Assembly (NCBI GenBank): GCA_905250075.1
Contig: CAJNOP010000004.1
Location: 4,666,952-4,730,951 of the forward strand
Length of the DNA: 64,000 nt
Source: Rotaria sp. Silwood1
Lineage: Eukaryota > Rotifera > Eurotatoria > Philodinida > Philodinidae
Direction: 5' to 3'
This document shows positions 1-9,982 of the stretch, in pieces (the first letter of the stretch is position 1; the number at the start of each line of letters is the position of its first letter). The position numbers and the translations under genes were made by a program. The notes beneath the pieces are model-generated. The model searched no databases, was not told the origin of the DNA, and saw only the letters and a program-made list of their open reading frames with translations.

Positions 1-1774
1 AACCATTGTAGTTCAACATCTTCCCTGTTCGTTCAGCTGAAGTAAAATGAAGCATATATCAATATAATTATAGGCGATAACTGTTTATTATAAAATATAT
101 CGACTACTCAGCTGTTCTTATTGATTCACAATAAGTATTCTTCTCATAGGCTACGGAATGTATCCAGCGAAATGGATCCAAGTCTTGGTATCACTAGTTG
201 TTAATATAGACAGACACAAGCATGATAATTCGAGTGTTAAATGAAGTGAGGACGAATTAGGTAAAAAAAAATAGCGAGTGGTTTTTCAGTGGAGACGAAT
301 TTGGAAGAAACTATTCCGGCCTGTTTTAAGAGGGGGACGAGTTCAGAACCCAATTTTGGGAGCCGAATTCGGAATAATTAAGAAGGGGACGAATCAGGAG
401 TAAACGAATAATACATATCAATTTACTCAAATGCTAATATGAAAATAATGATGATGACCGTAAAATACAGTTGTAGTTAAAACTCAATTCACAATAAGAA
501 TAAAGAAAAGTATCAATCTATACGCTTGATTAATTGTTTCAGTGGTAGTAATGAATTGAGTAAAAAGTTAATTAATGATGATAATGTTTGACACTTTTTA
601 TTTATCAGAATGTAAAGGTTATCTTATGAATAGTAAAATTGTTATTACTTATAATGAAATTTCAATGAATGTTCTCTATTTAGAGAAAGTAATGAAAACG
701 CATAAAATAACTAGTTGTCGGAAGTGTTGGAGAGTAGACAGAATTGTCATAAACAGAAATAAGATATTCAAATTTATTTTCAGTGATACATGTATTTTTC
801 ACCAATAAATTCAATCACTCTACATGTCAAAAGAAATCGAAACTAAAAATGGTTTTTTTCTTAATAGTAGGCTTACATTATATAATGAAACGTTGACGAT
901 GTTACATAGTTAATTCTTTCGTTATAATCATGCAAATATTTGACCCAAAACACTACAGAAGTCGATGGAAATTATCAAAAGTTTTTGGAAAGAACGACGT
1001 GCCAAATAAAAGCTCATGTTGTTCTATGAGTACAAGGTCTTTATTTGGTAGATATAGTTTACCGAAGTCTACAAGATGCACTAAACCATGGTTCAAAGTT
1101 GAATGGATATCTGAGCATGTTCCATCGTGAATTTTGTCTTTTTTTCTTGAAAAAATCATTTCTTCATACAGGATAAGTGAATCATTTGGCTAGACTTTTT
1201 GAAAGTTCGATGAGTATAATATTTAGTATTAAAAGATTGAAATAGTTTTACAGTTTGAAAACTAACTGCAAAAATTATGAAATAGTTCGATAAAATTTCT
1301 AAAACTAATGTATCACAACTGATCATATATGTTCATACGTGTGTACTTAAACATAAATCCTAAGAGTATCAATACTCACTGAACTCTAAAGAATGACGAT
1401 GCATAATATACGACAAATTTTTCTTTTCAATTGTTTTCATAAATAAAACTGGTACAATCTATTATATAATGCGATGTGAAGCACAGCATTCGTGTGGTCC
1501 TTCGCGAGTTTACTTTATTCTTTCCTTTTTATCTTTGATACTTTCTCGACGTACATATCAAAGCTTGTCATTTTATGACGTGATGATCTCGAGATCTAAA
1601 ACTCAGAAAATAGTCATCCAAGCGCAGTATTAAAGTCTTGAAATCGAACTCATATCTTTCCTGCTAAAACGTGCTTGGAGCCGTACGTTTCCTAACAATT
1701 CACGTGAAAAACAGACAAATTTTCAAGAGTTATATGTTTTTTTGTTTTGAGATAAATAAAGTAACTAATATATG
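1..1774. other. Non-coding stretch with a spaced GACGAA motif cluster
   Basis: No gene is supported here. Open frames near 575-808 and 930-1159 have no recognisable domain, and one lies opposite another. The only visible structure is a set of related short motifs (GRGACGAATT and variants) near 251, 294, 336 and 388, all in the same orientation and about 42-52 bp apart. Confidence 0.5.
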
Positions 1775-2546
1775 TAGTCGGGAATTAAAGATACTTGGTT
1801 AAAAATTGAATAACTCAAGAACGGTGTATCTTAGCGATTTGTCCTTTTCAGCATAGAAAGAGCACGGTGGAGGACACTAGCGTATATATGATACGATAGG
1901 ATTCAATAGTGATGAAGATTAGAAAAATATAAACCTTAGAAAAAAAGCTTGCACTCATAGTCCATAGAATCATTCTTTTCTTCTTTTATATGGATTATAA
2001 TGATAGCCGGTCACCTGTCAATAGCATACAACACAATATCCAGCTATCAATTATTTGATAGTCGAAAGCTTGAAGGCCAGCATGAAGAAGTTATGTAGTT
2101 CTTGATTGAAATATTCTAATAATGTGAAATTGCTGTTGAATAATATATACATACAGGTTATCAATCCTGCTAAAGCGAATGACAAGAGTCAATATGGATT
2201 GACAAACAATCTAAAGTACGAAATATCTCGTATTCGAGCATATTCATAACATTATTATATAATATTTATAGATTAGACTTTTCCGAACGATCATTAAAAC
2301 TGGTTCATATTTTTTTATTATTTTTTATTAAAAGAAGAAAAAATGATTCTATGGACTATGAGTGCAAGCTAATTTTTTTCAAAGGTTCATATTTTTCTAA
2401 CCTTCATCACTATTGAATTCCACTGTATCTTATATAGACTAGTGTCCTTCACTGTACTCTTTCTATGCTGAAAAGGACAACTCGCTAAGACATACCGTTC
2501 TTAAGTTATTCAATTTTTAATCGAGTATCTTTAATTTCCGAATAGA
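1775..2546. repeat. Fold-back element with about 215-bp inverted arms
   Basis: The left arm (about 1775-1990) and right arm (about 2329-2546) are imperfect reverse complements along nearly their whole length. The outer ends share GGAATTAAAGATACT on the left with its complement AGTATCTTTAATTTCC on the right. The inner ends share CTATGGACTATGAGTGCAAG and its complement. The spacer is about 340 bp with no ORF. This is the shape of a fold-back or MITE-type non-autonomous DNA transposon, or of two opposed copies of one short repeat. I could not find a clear target-site duplication. Confidence 0.75.
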
Positions 2547-4087
2547 CATTAGATGATATTCGAGTGAAACTTGAATACGAAAGTCCGTGCGAAGCACAAA
2601 TGTCGATCTTTCGGTAAAATCGAAATAAGAAAAAAATGATTCATAGTTTTTAGAATTTATCATGAAACGTTGCGCTCCAAAAGATACTCATATTTAACTC
2701 GAATCTGCGATTTTTGTCGCATTAAATTGGAAAATTTACTGTTCCATTGATCAATTGGTCGAAAGATGAAAGATGCTGAAATGCAGATATGGTGAAATTC
2801 CTCACTACGAGAACTCTATCAACGCGTATCAACAGCCTTCTAAAGTACGATATTGCTTGATCGTTTAATTATTTCAATGATTCATTGTCTGTAATCAGCT
2901 TTCTTTCTTTTTGAGAAATGGAATTACAGGACTGATGCCAACTTTGTTTTAAATCATATTAAATCAAACAATGGCAGACATAGGCTGAAAAACATCTAGA
3001 CATAAATAGACAACTCTTGAAAGGAACAAACGACATTATACATTATGGTATACAGAACTAGCATAATAGTGTCTCAAGATATTAGCTTTGGATGTAGTTT
3101 TCTCACAAGAGATCCTACTACATCCTGATCACGTCAAACTAAACCAAGTATCGGGACTGTTGGTGTCTACACACATGGAGCTACCATTATTTGGTATCGT
3201 TCTTATGCACAACATCATGATTTTGAAGATGCAAAAGGCTAAAGAAGACAATAGTGATACATAGTGAACAATGGAAAGTATATTTACACAAAAGAAACTC
3301 GACACCATAATAAAAGTACGAAAATACAGGATCTTGTCAATATGAGCTATATTCCAACGACTTTTGTAAGCGCCAAGGGTCGGAAGACAAATCGTCCGAG
3401 ACACGACTTTGGAATATTTCGGTTGTAATTACGTATAGAAATAAATATTTCATGGAACCAGCACATTATAGAAGCAGTGATTATTAAAAAACAATTACTC
3501 TATTGATTTTTGACTTATTAGTTTTGCAAAATAAAAACTGCGTGTAGGAAACAAAAAAATTAAGTTCATATCAGTTTCGTGCAAGTATAATTCCAAATAA
3601 TTATATTGTCGACAGAACCGATGCATCCACAAAATTATAAATTTTTAAATGAATCTAGTTTCATAGAAACTTTCTTTATGAAATTCAAAAATCGATTTCA
3701 AAAAGAATTTGCGAGAGAATAAATAATTTTAAAAGAGCTTAGTAAAATTTAAAAGTAGAAGTAGTAAGGATATTAAAAAAACCAAATTTAATCATTACTT
3801 ATTTCATAAATAGCGAAAACATCACATTAGTTTCATTATTTTTGCATCATTTTCATTCTATAATTTATGTTGTTTTTCGAAATTTCATACTGTATCTGAT
3901 TAATTTGATTCGATTTACAGTTATAACTTGAACATACTGGTTTTAGAAAAAGAACGTTATGTATATCAAGACAGATTTCGTTTCATGTGCTATTTTTCTT
4001 ATCCTAGATATTTACAAATAATGCTTTATCAAGTTGCCACTTTATGTGAATTTAGGGTAGTTTGAATTTCAATAATTCATCACATAG

Positions 4088-4206
4088 GTCTTCGAAGAGT
4101 AACCGATTTAGACATTCAAGAAAGTTTAGGTAAACTATTCAACGTAAGTTCGTGGACGACTCAAATGATAGAAAACATAAATATTCCCTTGGTCATGTTT
4201 TTCAAG
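4088..4206 (+). other. Candidate isolated exon or gene relic
   Basis: A 119-bp open segment is bounded by an acceptor-like CACATAG and a donor-like AAG|GTATAG, open for 39 codons. Its translation (starting LRRVTDLDIQESLGKLFN) looks like ordinary soluble protein. I found no partner exons on either side and recognise no family. It may be a leftover exon of a decayed gene or chance. Confidence 0.2.
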
Positions 4207-4307
4207 GTATAGTTCTCATATAAATTTGCGTAATTCTATGACATACCTATCATGTATTTCTAATTAAATTTACAAAATTGAGAATTTCAACAACTATCCA
4301 TACATAC

Positions 4308-4374
4308 CATTGAAAAACATCAAAAATAATAGCGCTGTCATGGTGAGAGATGTCTTTTTCATATTCATTACCAT
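4308..4374 (-). other. Candidate first exon encoding a signal peptide
   Basis: On the minus strand an acceptor-like ATTATTTTTTCAG precedes ATG GTA ATG AAT ATG. The frame runs MKKTSLTMTALLFLMFFN (basic start, then a hydrophobic core typical of a secretion signal) and ends at a good donor, AATG|GTATGTATGG. No continuing exon was found at lower coordinates, so this is either a fragment of a lost gene or chance. Its KKTSL start resembles the signal-like segment of the gene at 7890-8609. Confidence 0.25.
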
Positions 4375-6072
4375 TTTTCCTGCTGAAAAAATAATTATGA
4401 AAATAACGTAAATTATGTCATTTTTTATCTCATGAGATCATCGTCGAACGAAAGCTAATTTTAGAAACCTCATTTTTCTTCATAGCCTAATGAATAAGGA
4501 TTGTTTCAGTACAGTAGCTGAATATACTTGTTGCTGGTAACGGTGTAGTCAGTATCTCAAGAATTAGGTTCGTTTCTTGGAAGACGATTGCTTGTTTTTT
4601 TTTTGTTAAATTTCTCATCAGAGTTTTTACTTTAAATATGATTTATTCACTGCCAAATAAATTTGATTATCTTTCTATTTTAGAATGAAGAGCTACATAA
4701 GGATTGAAAATAACACTAAACTGTTGGTTTTAATGAATGATTCTCATTAACATGACAGTATGTCGTATTTTATAAGTATTCAAGAACAGATATTATTTAA
4801 GCACCAATTTGAGCAAGGTCATTGACATATATATTCAATAACTTCAATGTCAACAATTATTTTTTTTTCTTGAAAAATATTTTATGCTAAACGGAAAGTC
4901 TCAGAGAAAAACCTTATGTCGATAAAATCATCTAGTGATGAAGTTTCATTTCAGTTAACTGTTTGATTTCCGTTGGTACATAAGAAAAGATTAGAAAACG
5001 ACATTTTTCATAAGATATCTAATATACTAGTAATTAATGTGCCAGACAGGCAGAACTTCGAAGATTTTTATTTCCTAAATTTCCTATGTAAATATCTTTT
5101 TAAATCACATCTCATTAAGACTTACACGTGTTTAGAATAATCATGATATTAACAATCATTTTGTGAGACATGCTAGCCATTTTAAGGTAAATCGACAAGA
5201 TAACATTTATCTATTATTGTGTCATGACACAAAATTATTATACATACCTAGTTAAAATGAATTGTTAATCGGAAAAAAATAATTCCCTAGTGAGATTCAA
5301 TAACAAATTCTTGCAAAAGTAGATAAGCTCGTATAATTTTATTTTTGTTCAAGTTATTTGCTTTTACCTATTGTTACCATTGAAGAAAACTTCTATACTT
5401 TAGAAAAGAAACCTTGAAATTTTTATGTCCATTGATGTCTTGTTTCATTCACTATTCGGTATTTTGATGTCAGTCATCTCTCACTTGACATCAACTTCAT
5501 CGGAAAATAAACTAAATGAAGACTCACAACATAGTTATCTTGTCGTTCCTAGAGAAAAGAAAAATACCTCGATCAGTTTTATAAAGTCATAAAGCTAATA
5601 AAACTCTTGCATTCGATGATCATCATGTACATCGATAAAAAAAAATTATTGGAATAACGTATAGTTACAACTGTTGTGAACTGTGCAATGACTTTTAAGG
5701 ATACAATTAAATTGAAATGATATTGATTAGTGTAATGAAGATATCTACCTACAGTTAAAAGATAATCTAATATAAAAGTAATAGCTTCGTTATTTTCATT
5801 TCAAATGTCGCAATCAACTATCAGATGATAAATTATTTTAATAATTATCAACAGTAGAAAATAAAACGAAACAAAGATTTTCATCTATTGATTCCAATCA
5901 GATGAATAATATGAAAATTGCAGTTATTATTAAAAAGAATGCAATATAAATATTGGTTACTGGATGAGTTATTTTGTAGACATGTGTCCCTATTAAGATA
6001 TTTCGACACATCTCTTGTTACCTTGTTTTTTTGATCCTAGTTATTTTACCTGTCGTTTTTTTTGTGTTTAAC

Positions 6073-6469
6073 ATGAATATATCTACGTATGTATGTGCAC
6101 GAAGTGTGACCAATAGCGCATTACAATAAAGAAAAGATTCACTTTTCTTGAAGGTTTTTTCTCGTGAACGTTTACCAAACGGCATATATTATTCAAAGAA
6201 GCATATTGGTTTTACTAATCTTCTTCATTCTGACTATTATCATCATTATTTTTAAATTCACTATGATAGAAGTTATTGGCATTGCTGCTATTTGTATTGG
6301 AGCTATAGTTACAGCAACGAGTGGATTAGCTGTCATGACGTTTGTTTTTCCTCCAGTAGCTTCATCTTCACAAGATGAATATCAAATTAATGAAGAAGAA
6401 TATAGAGCTCGTCTAAGATCAAATTATGAGTCTTTATTTGCGTACACTGAATATGGTACTTTCCTATGA
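6073..6469 (+). CDS. Small two-helix membrane protein, hypothetical
   Basis: Two exons are proposed, 6073-6086 and 6154-6469, joined by a 67-nt intron (donor AC|GTATGT, acceptor CTTTTCTTGAAG). The phases agree and give 109 residues. A hydrophobic segment lies at about residues 20-41, and a second, Ala/Gly-rich one ending in a Pro-Pro lies at about 43-70. A polar tail rich in Glu, Arg and Tyr follows (about 73-109). The topology suggests a hairpin membrane protein. I recognise no family. Without the first mini-exon the frame has no ATG before residue 41 and an in-frame stop sits just upstream, which is why the spliced start was chosen. Neighbouring sequence shows no gene for 1 kb on either side. 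Confidence 0.45.
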
Positions 6470-7006
6470 ACTAGTATTCCAAGATCTTCAGTTGACACTT
6501 GACCTGCATTATTTTACTTTTCATGTAATATTAAACATATTCATTTTATCTTTTTTTTTATATTCATTACTCATTTAACTATTATGAATGTATCAATCAA
6601 TGAAACTCAAGCGCAAATATAATGATATTCTTTCTTTTTAATTTATTCATAACTATATCTCAAGTTTTGTTTAAAACTGCATTTATAATTTTCTTTTAGT
6701 AAGATGTTCAAAACCATTTAACTATTTTATACGAAATTCTCATCACAGATCATGTTTTTTCCACAATGTAATCGTTTTAGTTGAAGCATATATGACAGTT
6801 TCATGTCAATCAACAAAAATGTACATGTTAGAGTTTAAATGACAAGAATCAAATTGAACGATTAAAAAATCACGAAAACCATCTCATCAATAAGATGAAA
6901 TTTAATGTAATTCGTTGAAATTTTTATACTGAACAAAAACAATAGTGTACAAATGCATTTCACATAATTAACAATGCATAGACTAATATATGTCAGCGTC
7001 TAATCC
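6470..7006. other. Non-coding, nothing recognised
   Basis: AT-rich sequence after the small membrane-protein gene. No ORF, repeat or RNA gene could be supported. Confidence 0.4.
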
Positions 7007-7263
7007 AAGATTCGAGTTTCAACTAGTCCAAACTTTGATAGAGCAAAGATTCTTAAATCAAAAATAAATTTTTCATTGAGTTTCTGTTTATGCATAAAAA
7101 CTTATTTAGTCAAGTTCTCGATTTTGAACTGTACATAAAAGTACAGACGATCAATTTGGTGAAGCTCCCGAGTAAAAAGTTTTAAATCCAACAACTAGTT
7201 CAAGAGTTTCGATCTCAACCTTTTGATCGATACAACTTTGAACTAGTTCAAACTCGGATCTTT
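7007..7263. repeat. MITE-like element with about 27-bp terminal inverted repeats
   Basis: The left end reads AAGATTCGAGTTTCAACTAG and continues TCCAAA. The right end, reverse-complemented, reads AAGATCCGAGTTTGAACTAG and continues TTCAAA. These form near-perfect terminal inverted repeats about 250 bp apart. A third partial copy of the motif (AACTAGTTCAAGAGTTTC) lies inside at about 7193-7210. There is no coding capacity. The layout is that of a miniature inverted-repeat transposable element. Target duplications are not clear. Confidence 0.6.
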
Positions 7264-7889
7264 CCTGAGCTGCTGATCTCTATTTGATCACAAATATATG
7301 CATTAGCCAGTCAGTCAGGAAGGTCAGTCATACTCTCAATAACCAAAACTTTTCAGCGAATTGTTTTTTTTTCAAGGCGTTTCTTTAGTATCAAGGTTAG
7401 AAAGTAGATGACACAAATTAATGTTTGGTAAATATAACTTCACTATTTTTATCCATATTGTTTTAAACAGTCTGATCTATTTTGAGAATATAACTATATA
7501 CTCAATGCTAGAGTAAGTGATATTACGCGTGTTTTTTAAATATAAATATTATAGTAAAGAATTAATCATCAACTACAATATTTGTTGTTCTGTTTTGTTT
7601 CATCGTTCTTTAATCATGCATGATTGATCTTTTTCACTCTGTACAAAATACTATCAGAAAAAAAGGAAAAAAAAGCACATTACATTTCAATGAGATGAAT
7701 AGAAGAAAAAAATGTATAAAATACACACGCAGACATACACATGTTTGAGCAAAATAACACACATGAAGAAAAAAAAGTGATCATGACTAGTGATAGATAT
7801 TTAAGGAGAGAATAAAAAGGCTAATGGAGCGGACAAATTAGTACCAAATTAATAAATATATCTTATGAGTTAGTTAGTTGAAGAAGATA
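7264..7889. other. Non-coding, nothing recognised
   Basis: AT-rich sequence with A and T runs. It includes the presumed 3-prime flank of the minus-strand gene ending at 7890. Confidence 0.4.
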
Positions 7890-8609
7890 TTATTGATTTA
7901 CAAGGTTTAAAAATAACTCGATAGAATTTAGTACCAAATAGTACATTGAAACGATTATTTTTTTTTCAGCTTGACAATATTCTTTATCAGTAACTTGACC
8001 AAGTAATGGAGTTGTTGATGGATTAAATGTATTTATCAGTGATGGAATATTTGTTGAATTTTTCCCATTATCAGTAGATATTGCATCAATAACATTTGTA
8101 TTATTTAGTTGTTGATTTGAATTTTGCTTTTTGTTGAATATTAAATAATTCATAACAATCTAAATATATAAAATAAAGTGTTGATAAATAAGTAAATATC
8201 AGATAATGTTGATATGTTGTATCAAAATAAATAATCACATGATCTGATGGATTGGCAGTAAAAATAGCAATTGGTGTTGCTTGTGATGAAGAATTTGTTG
8301 ATAATGTTGATATACGAAATGTTGATGATACAATTGGTGATGAACTAACAACTGAAGATATTGGAACAGTTGTGTGTACTAATAATGGATTTACTATTTG
8401 ATTTGATGGAAATGCAGCGAATGGTGTATATAATTCTACAGCATTACTTGATTCATTTGGAGATGATTTAAGCCTTGTTTTCATTAATAGATTATTAACT
8501 GTTGGTTGTTCACTGCAACAAGCCAAACAAAAGAAAATTGCTAAAGATGTTTTTTTCTTTTCAAATCAATACATAACAGACCTCTAGTTGCAATTGAAGC
8601 TTCTATTAT
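7890..8609 (-). CDS. Secreted or membrane Ser/Thr-rich hypothetical protein, 5-prime end lost in gap
   Basis: Two exons are seen. One runs from the assembly gap down to 8239, the other is 8159-7890, joined by a 79-nt intron (donor CAT|GTGATT, weak; acceptor TATTTAG), phase 0. The frame stays open into the N run without a start codon, so the beginning is missing. The upstream part contains a basic stretch followed by a hydrophobic core (KKTSLAIFFCLACC), which looks like a signal sequence. Next comes a long segment rich in Ser, Thr, Val and Pro that could be O-glycosylated. The second exon is Asn-rich, then carries a Cys and a hydrophobic C-terminal end (SIELFLNLVNQ). I recognise no family. The weak donor is the only GT available between coding frame and acceptor, so the intron is plausible rather than certain. 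Confidence 0.45.
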
Positions 8610-8709
8610 NNNNNNNNNNNNNNNNNNNNNNNNNNNNNNNNNNNNNNNNNNNNNNNNNNNNNNNNNNNNNNNNNNNNNNNNNNNNNNNNNNNNNNNNNNN
8701 NNNNNNNNN
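8610..8709. other. Assembly gap (100 N)
   Basis: A run of exactly 100 N, the usual placeholder for a scaffold gap of unknown size. It removes the start of the minus-strand gene at 7890-8609. Confidence 0.99.
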
Positions 8710-8872
8710 AAAAAAATAGAGATAACATTTATTTACTTGTCGTTTATATATAAAAACAAAACAAAAAAAAAAAAAATTTGTATTTTGATCAATGAATACA
8801 AGAGATTTTTCTTCTTCTTTCTTCTTATGCTCTCAAATGAGCATAGTTCATCATTTGATCACTTTAATTATA
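8710..8872. other. Spacer between gap and glycosyltransferase-like gene
   Basis: Short A/T-rich spacer that should hold the 3-prime UTR of the minus-strand gene at 8873. No other feature is seen. Confidence 0.4.
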
Positions 8873-9982
8873 TTATCTAGCACTATCAATATGCAGCCTA
8901 GTAGTAGTCTCATTCTCACCAAGAATACTAGCAACTGTTTGATAATGATAACGTAAAAATAATTCAATAGTTTCATTTTGAAATAAATATGAAAATATTT
9001 TACTTAATACAAGCCATGTTTGATTATTAAATACAGCATGCTCATTTTTTTTAGGTAAATGAATATCATCATACAGATGTATTGAATCGAATTCAGATGA
9101 AAGAAAATTTTCATTAGAATCTAAACGATTCCCTAATTCACGTTTATCAACATATGTGTCATACAAATCTTCGGCTTGAGCTATTGATAAACTAGAAAAT
9201 AAAAGTAAAGAATATTTTTTGTTTGATTTTTATTATGATGGTTGATTGTTTATTTTTTACCTGAGTAATTTTTGATCAATATCCCAGTATTTAGTACCTT
9301 TAATAACATTTTTTGGTATAGTTACATTCATTTTTTCTTTTAAACAACATTCAATCATATCGATCGTTATACTCGATGACATATGACAATGATTTAGGGG
9401 GAAAAAAATTTTTTTCCATAAATATTTTTTCATTCCAACATATGACATTGGGTAATAATGGATATTCTGATACTTTCCATATGAAAGTATTTCATTTGGA
9501 CAGCAATATGCATTAACAGCAAGAATATAATTTGAACGATTTGTATCGATTTCAAAACGATGTCTACTAATTGGTAATAAATCAGCATCAGCTACTAAAA
9601 TAAATAAATCTTTACTAGTATTATATTCATATGAAATAAAACCACCAAATAAACGTATGATTTGACTTGTTGATATTGAACGTGATGAATCAACATTTAT
9701 AAAACAATATTTAATATTTAAATCATTTTTTAATAAATTAATTAATGGCATTTTTTCAAATATTTTATTAGAACCAACAAAAAATATAAACGGTTCGAAA
9801 CCAATACGACGCCATGCTAATGCAACATATGGTAAATAATAACAATATAAAATAGTATATGAATCTGATGAACATGATAATAATACAATATTTTTATATA
9901 TTGATGAAAAATTACTTGGATATAAATGATTTATTAATGGTTGCAATATAATAACATGTGAATAATCTTTTTGATAGAACAT
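8873..9982 (-). CDS. Type II membrane glycosyltransferase-like protein with DxD motif
   Basis: Exons 9982-9261 and 9191-8873 are joined in phase (CTCAG|GTAAAA, TTTTCTAG), giving 346 residues from the ATG at 9982. That ATG is probably not the true start. The same frame is open for about 110 nt upstream and encodes a hydrophobic helix (IFIFLLLTLLSSIF), the expected signal anchor of a Golgi enzyme, and an acceptor-like CAATCTATTAG lies at about 10050. A first exon farther up may be missing from this model. Residues 128-136 read FILVADADL. The Asp-Ala-Asp at 132-134 after a beta-strand is the metal and nucleotide-sugar binding DxD of GT-A transferases. Sequence such as NAYCCPNEILSYGKYQNIHYYPMSY is split by Cys and Tyr clusters of unknown role. 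A Golgi lumenal sugar transferase is the best guess. Donor and acceptor are unknown. Confidence 0.6.

Larger units (their letters stand above)
2547..6072. other. Non-coding stretch with two weak exon candidates
   Basis: About 3.5 kb without a convincing gene. The frame at 3129-3404 (minus) has no coding character. Two short exon-like pieces at 4088-4206 (plus) and 4308-4374 (minus) are listed separately. The rest shows only AT-rich sequence and homopolymer tracts. Confidence 0.5.
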
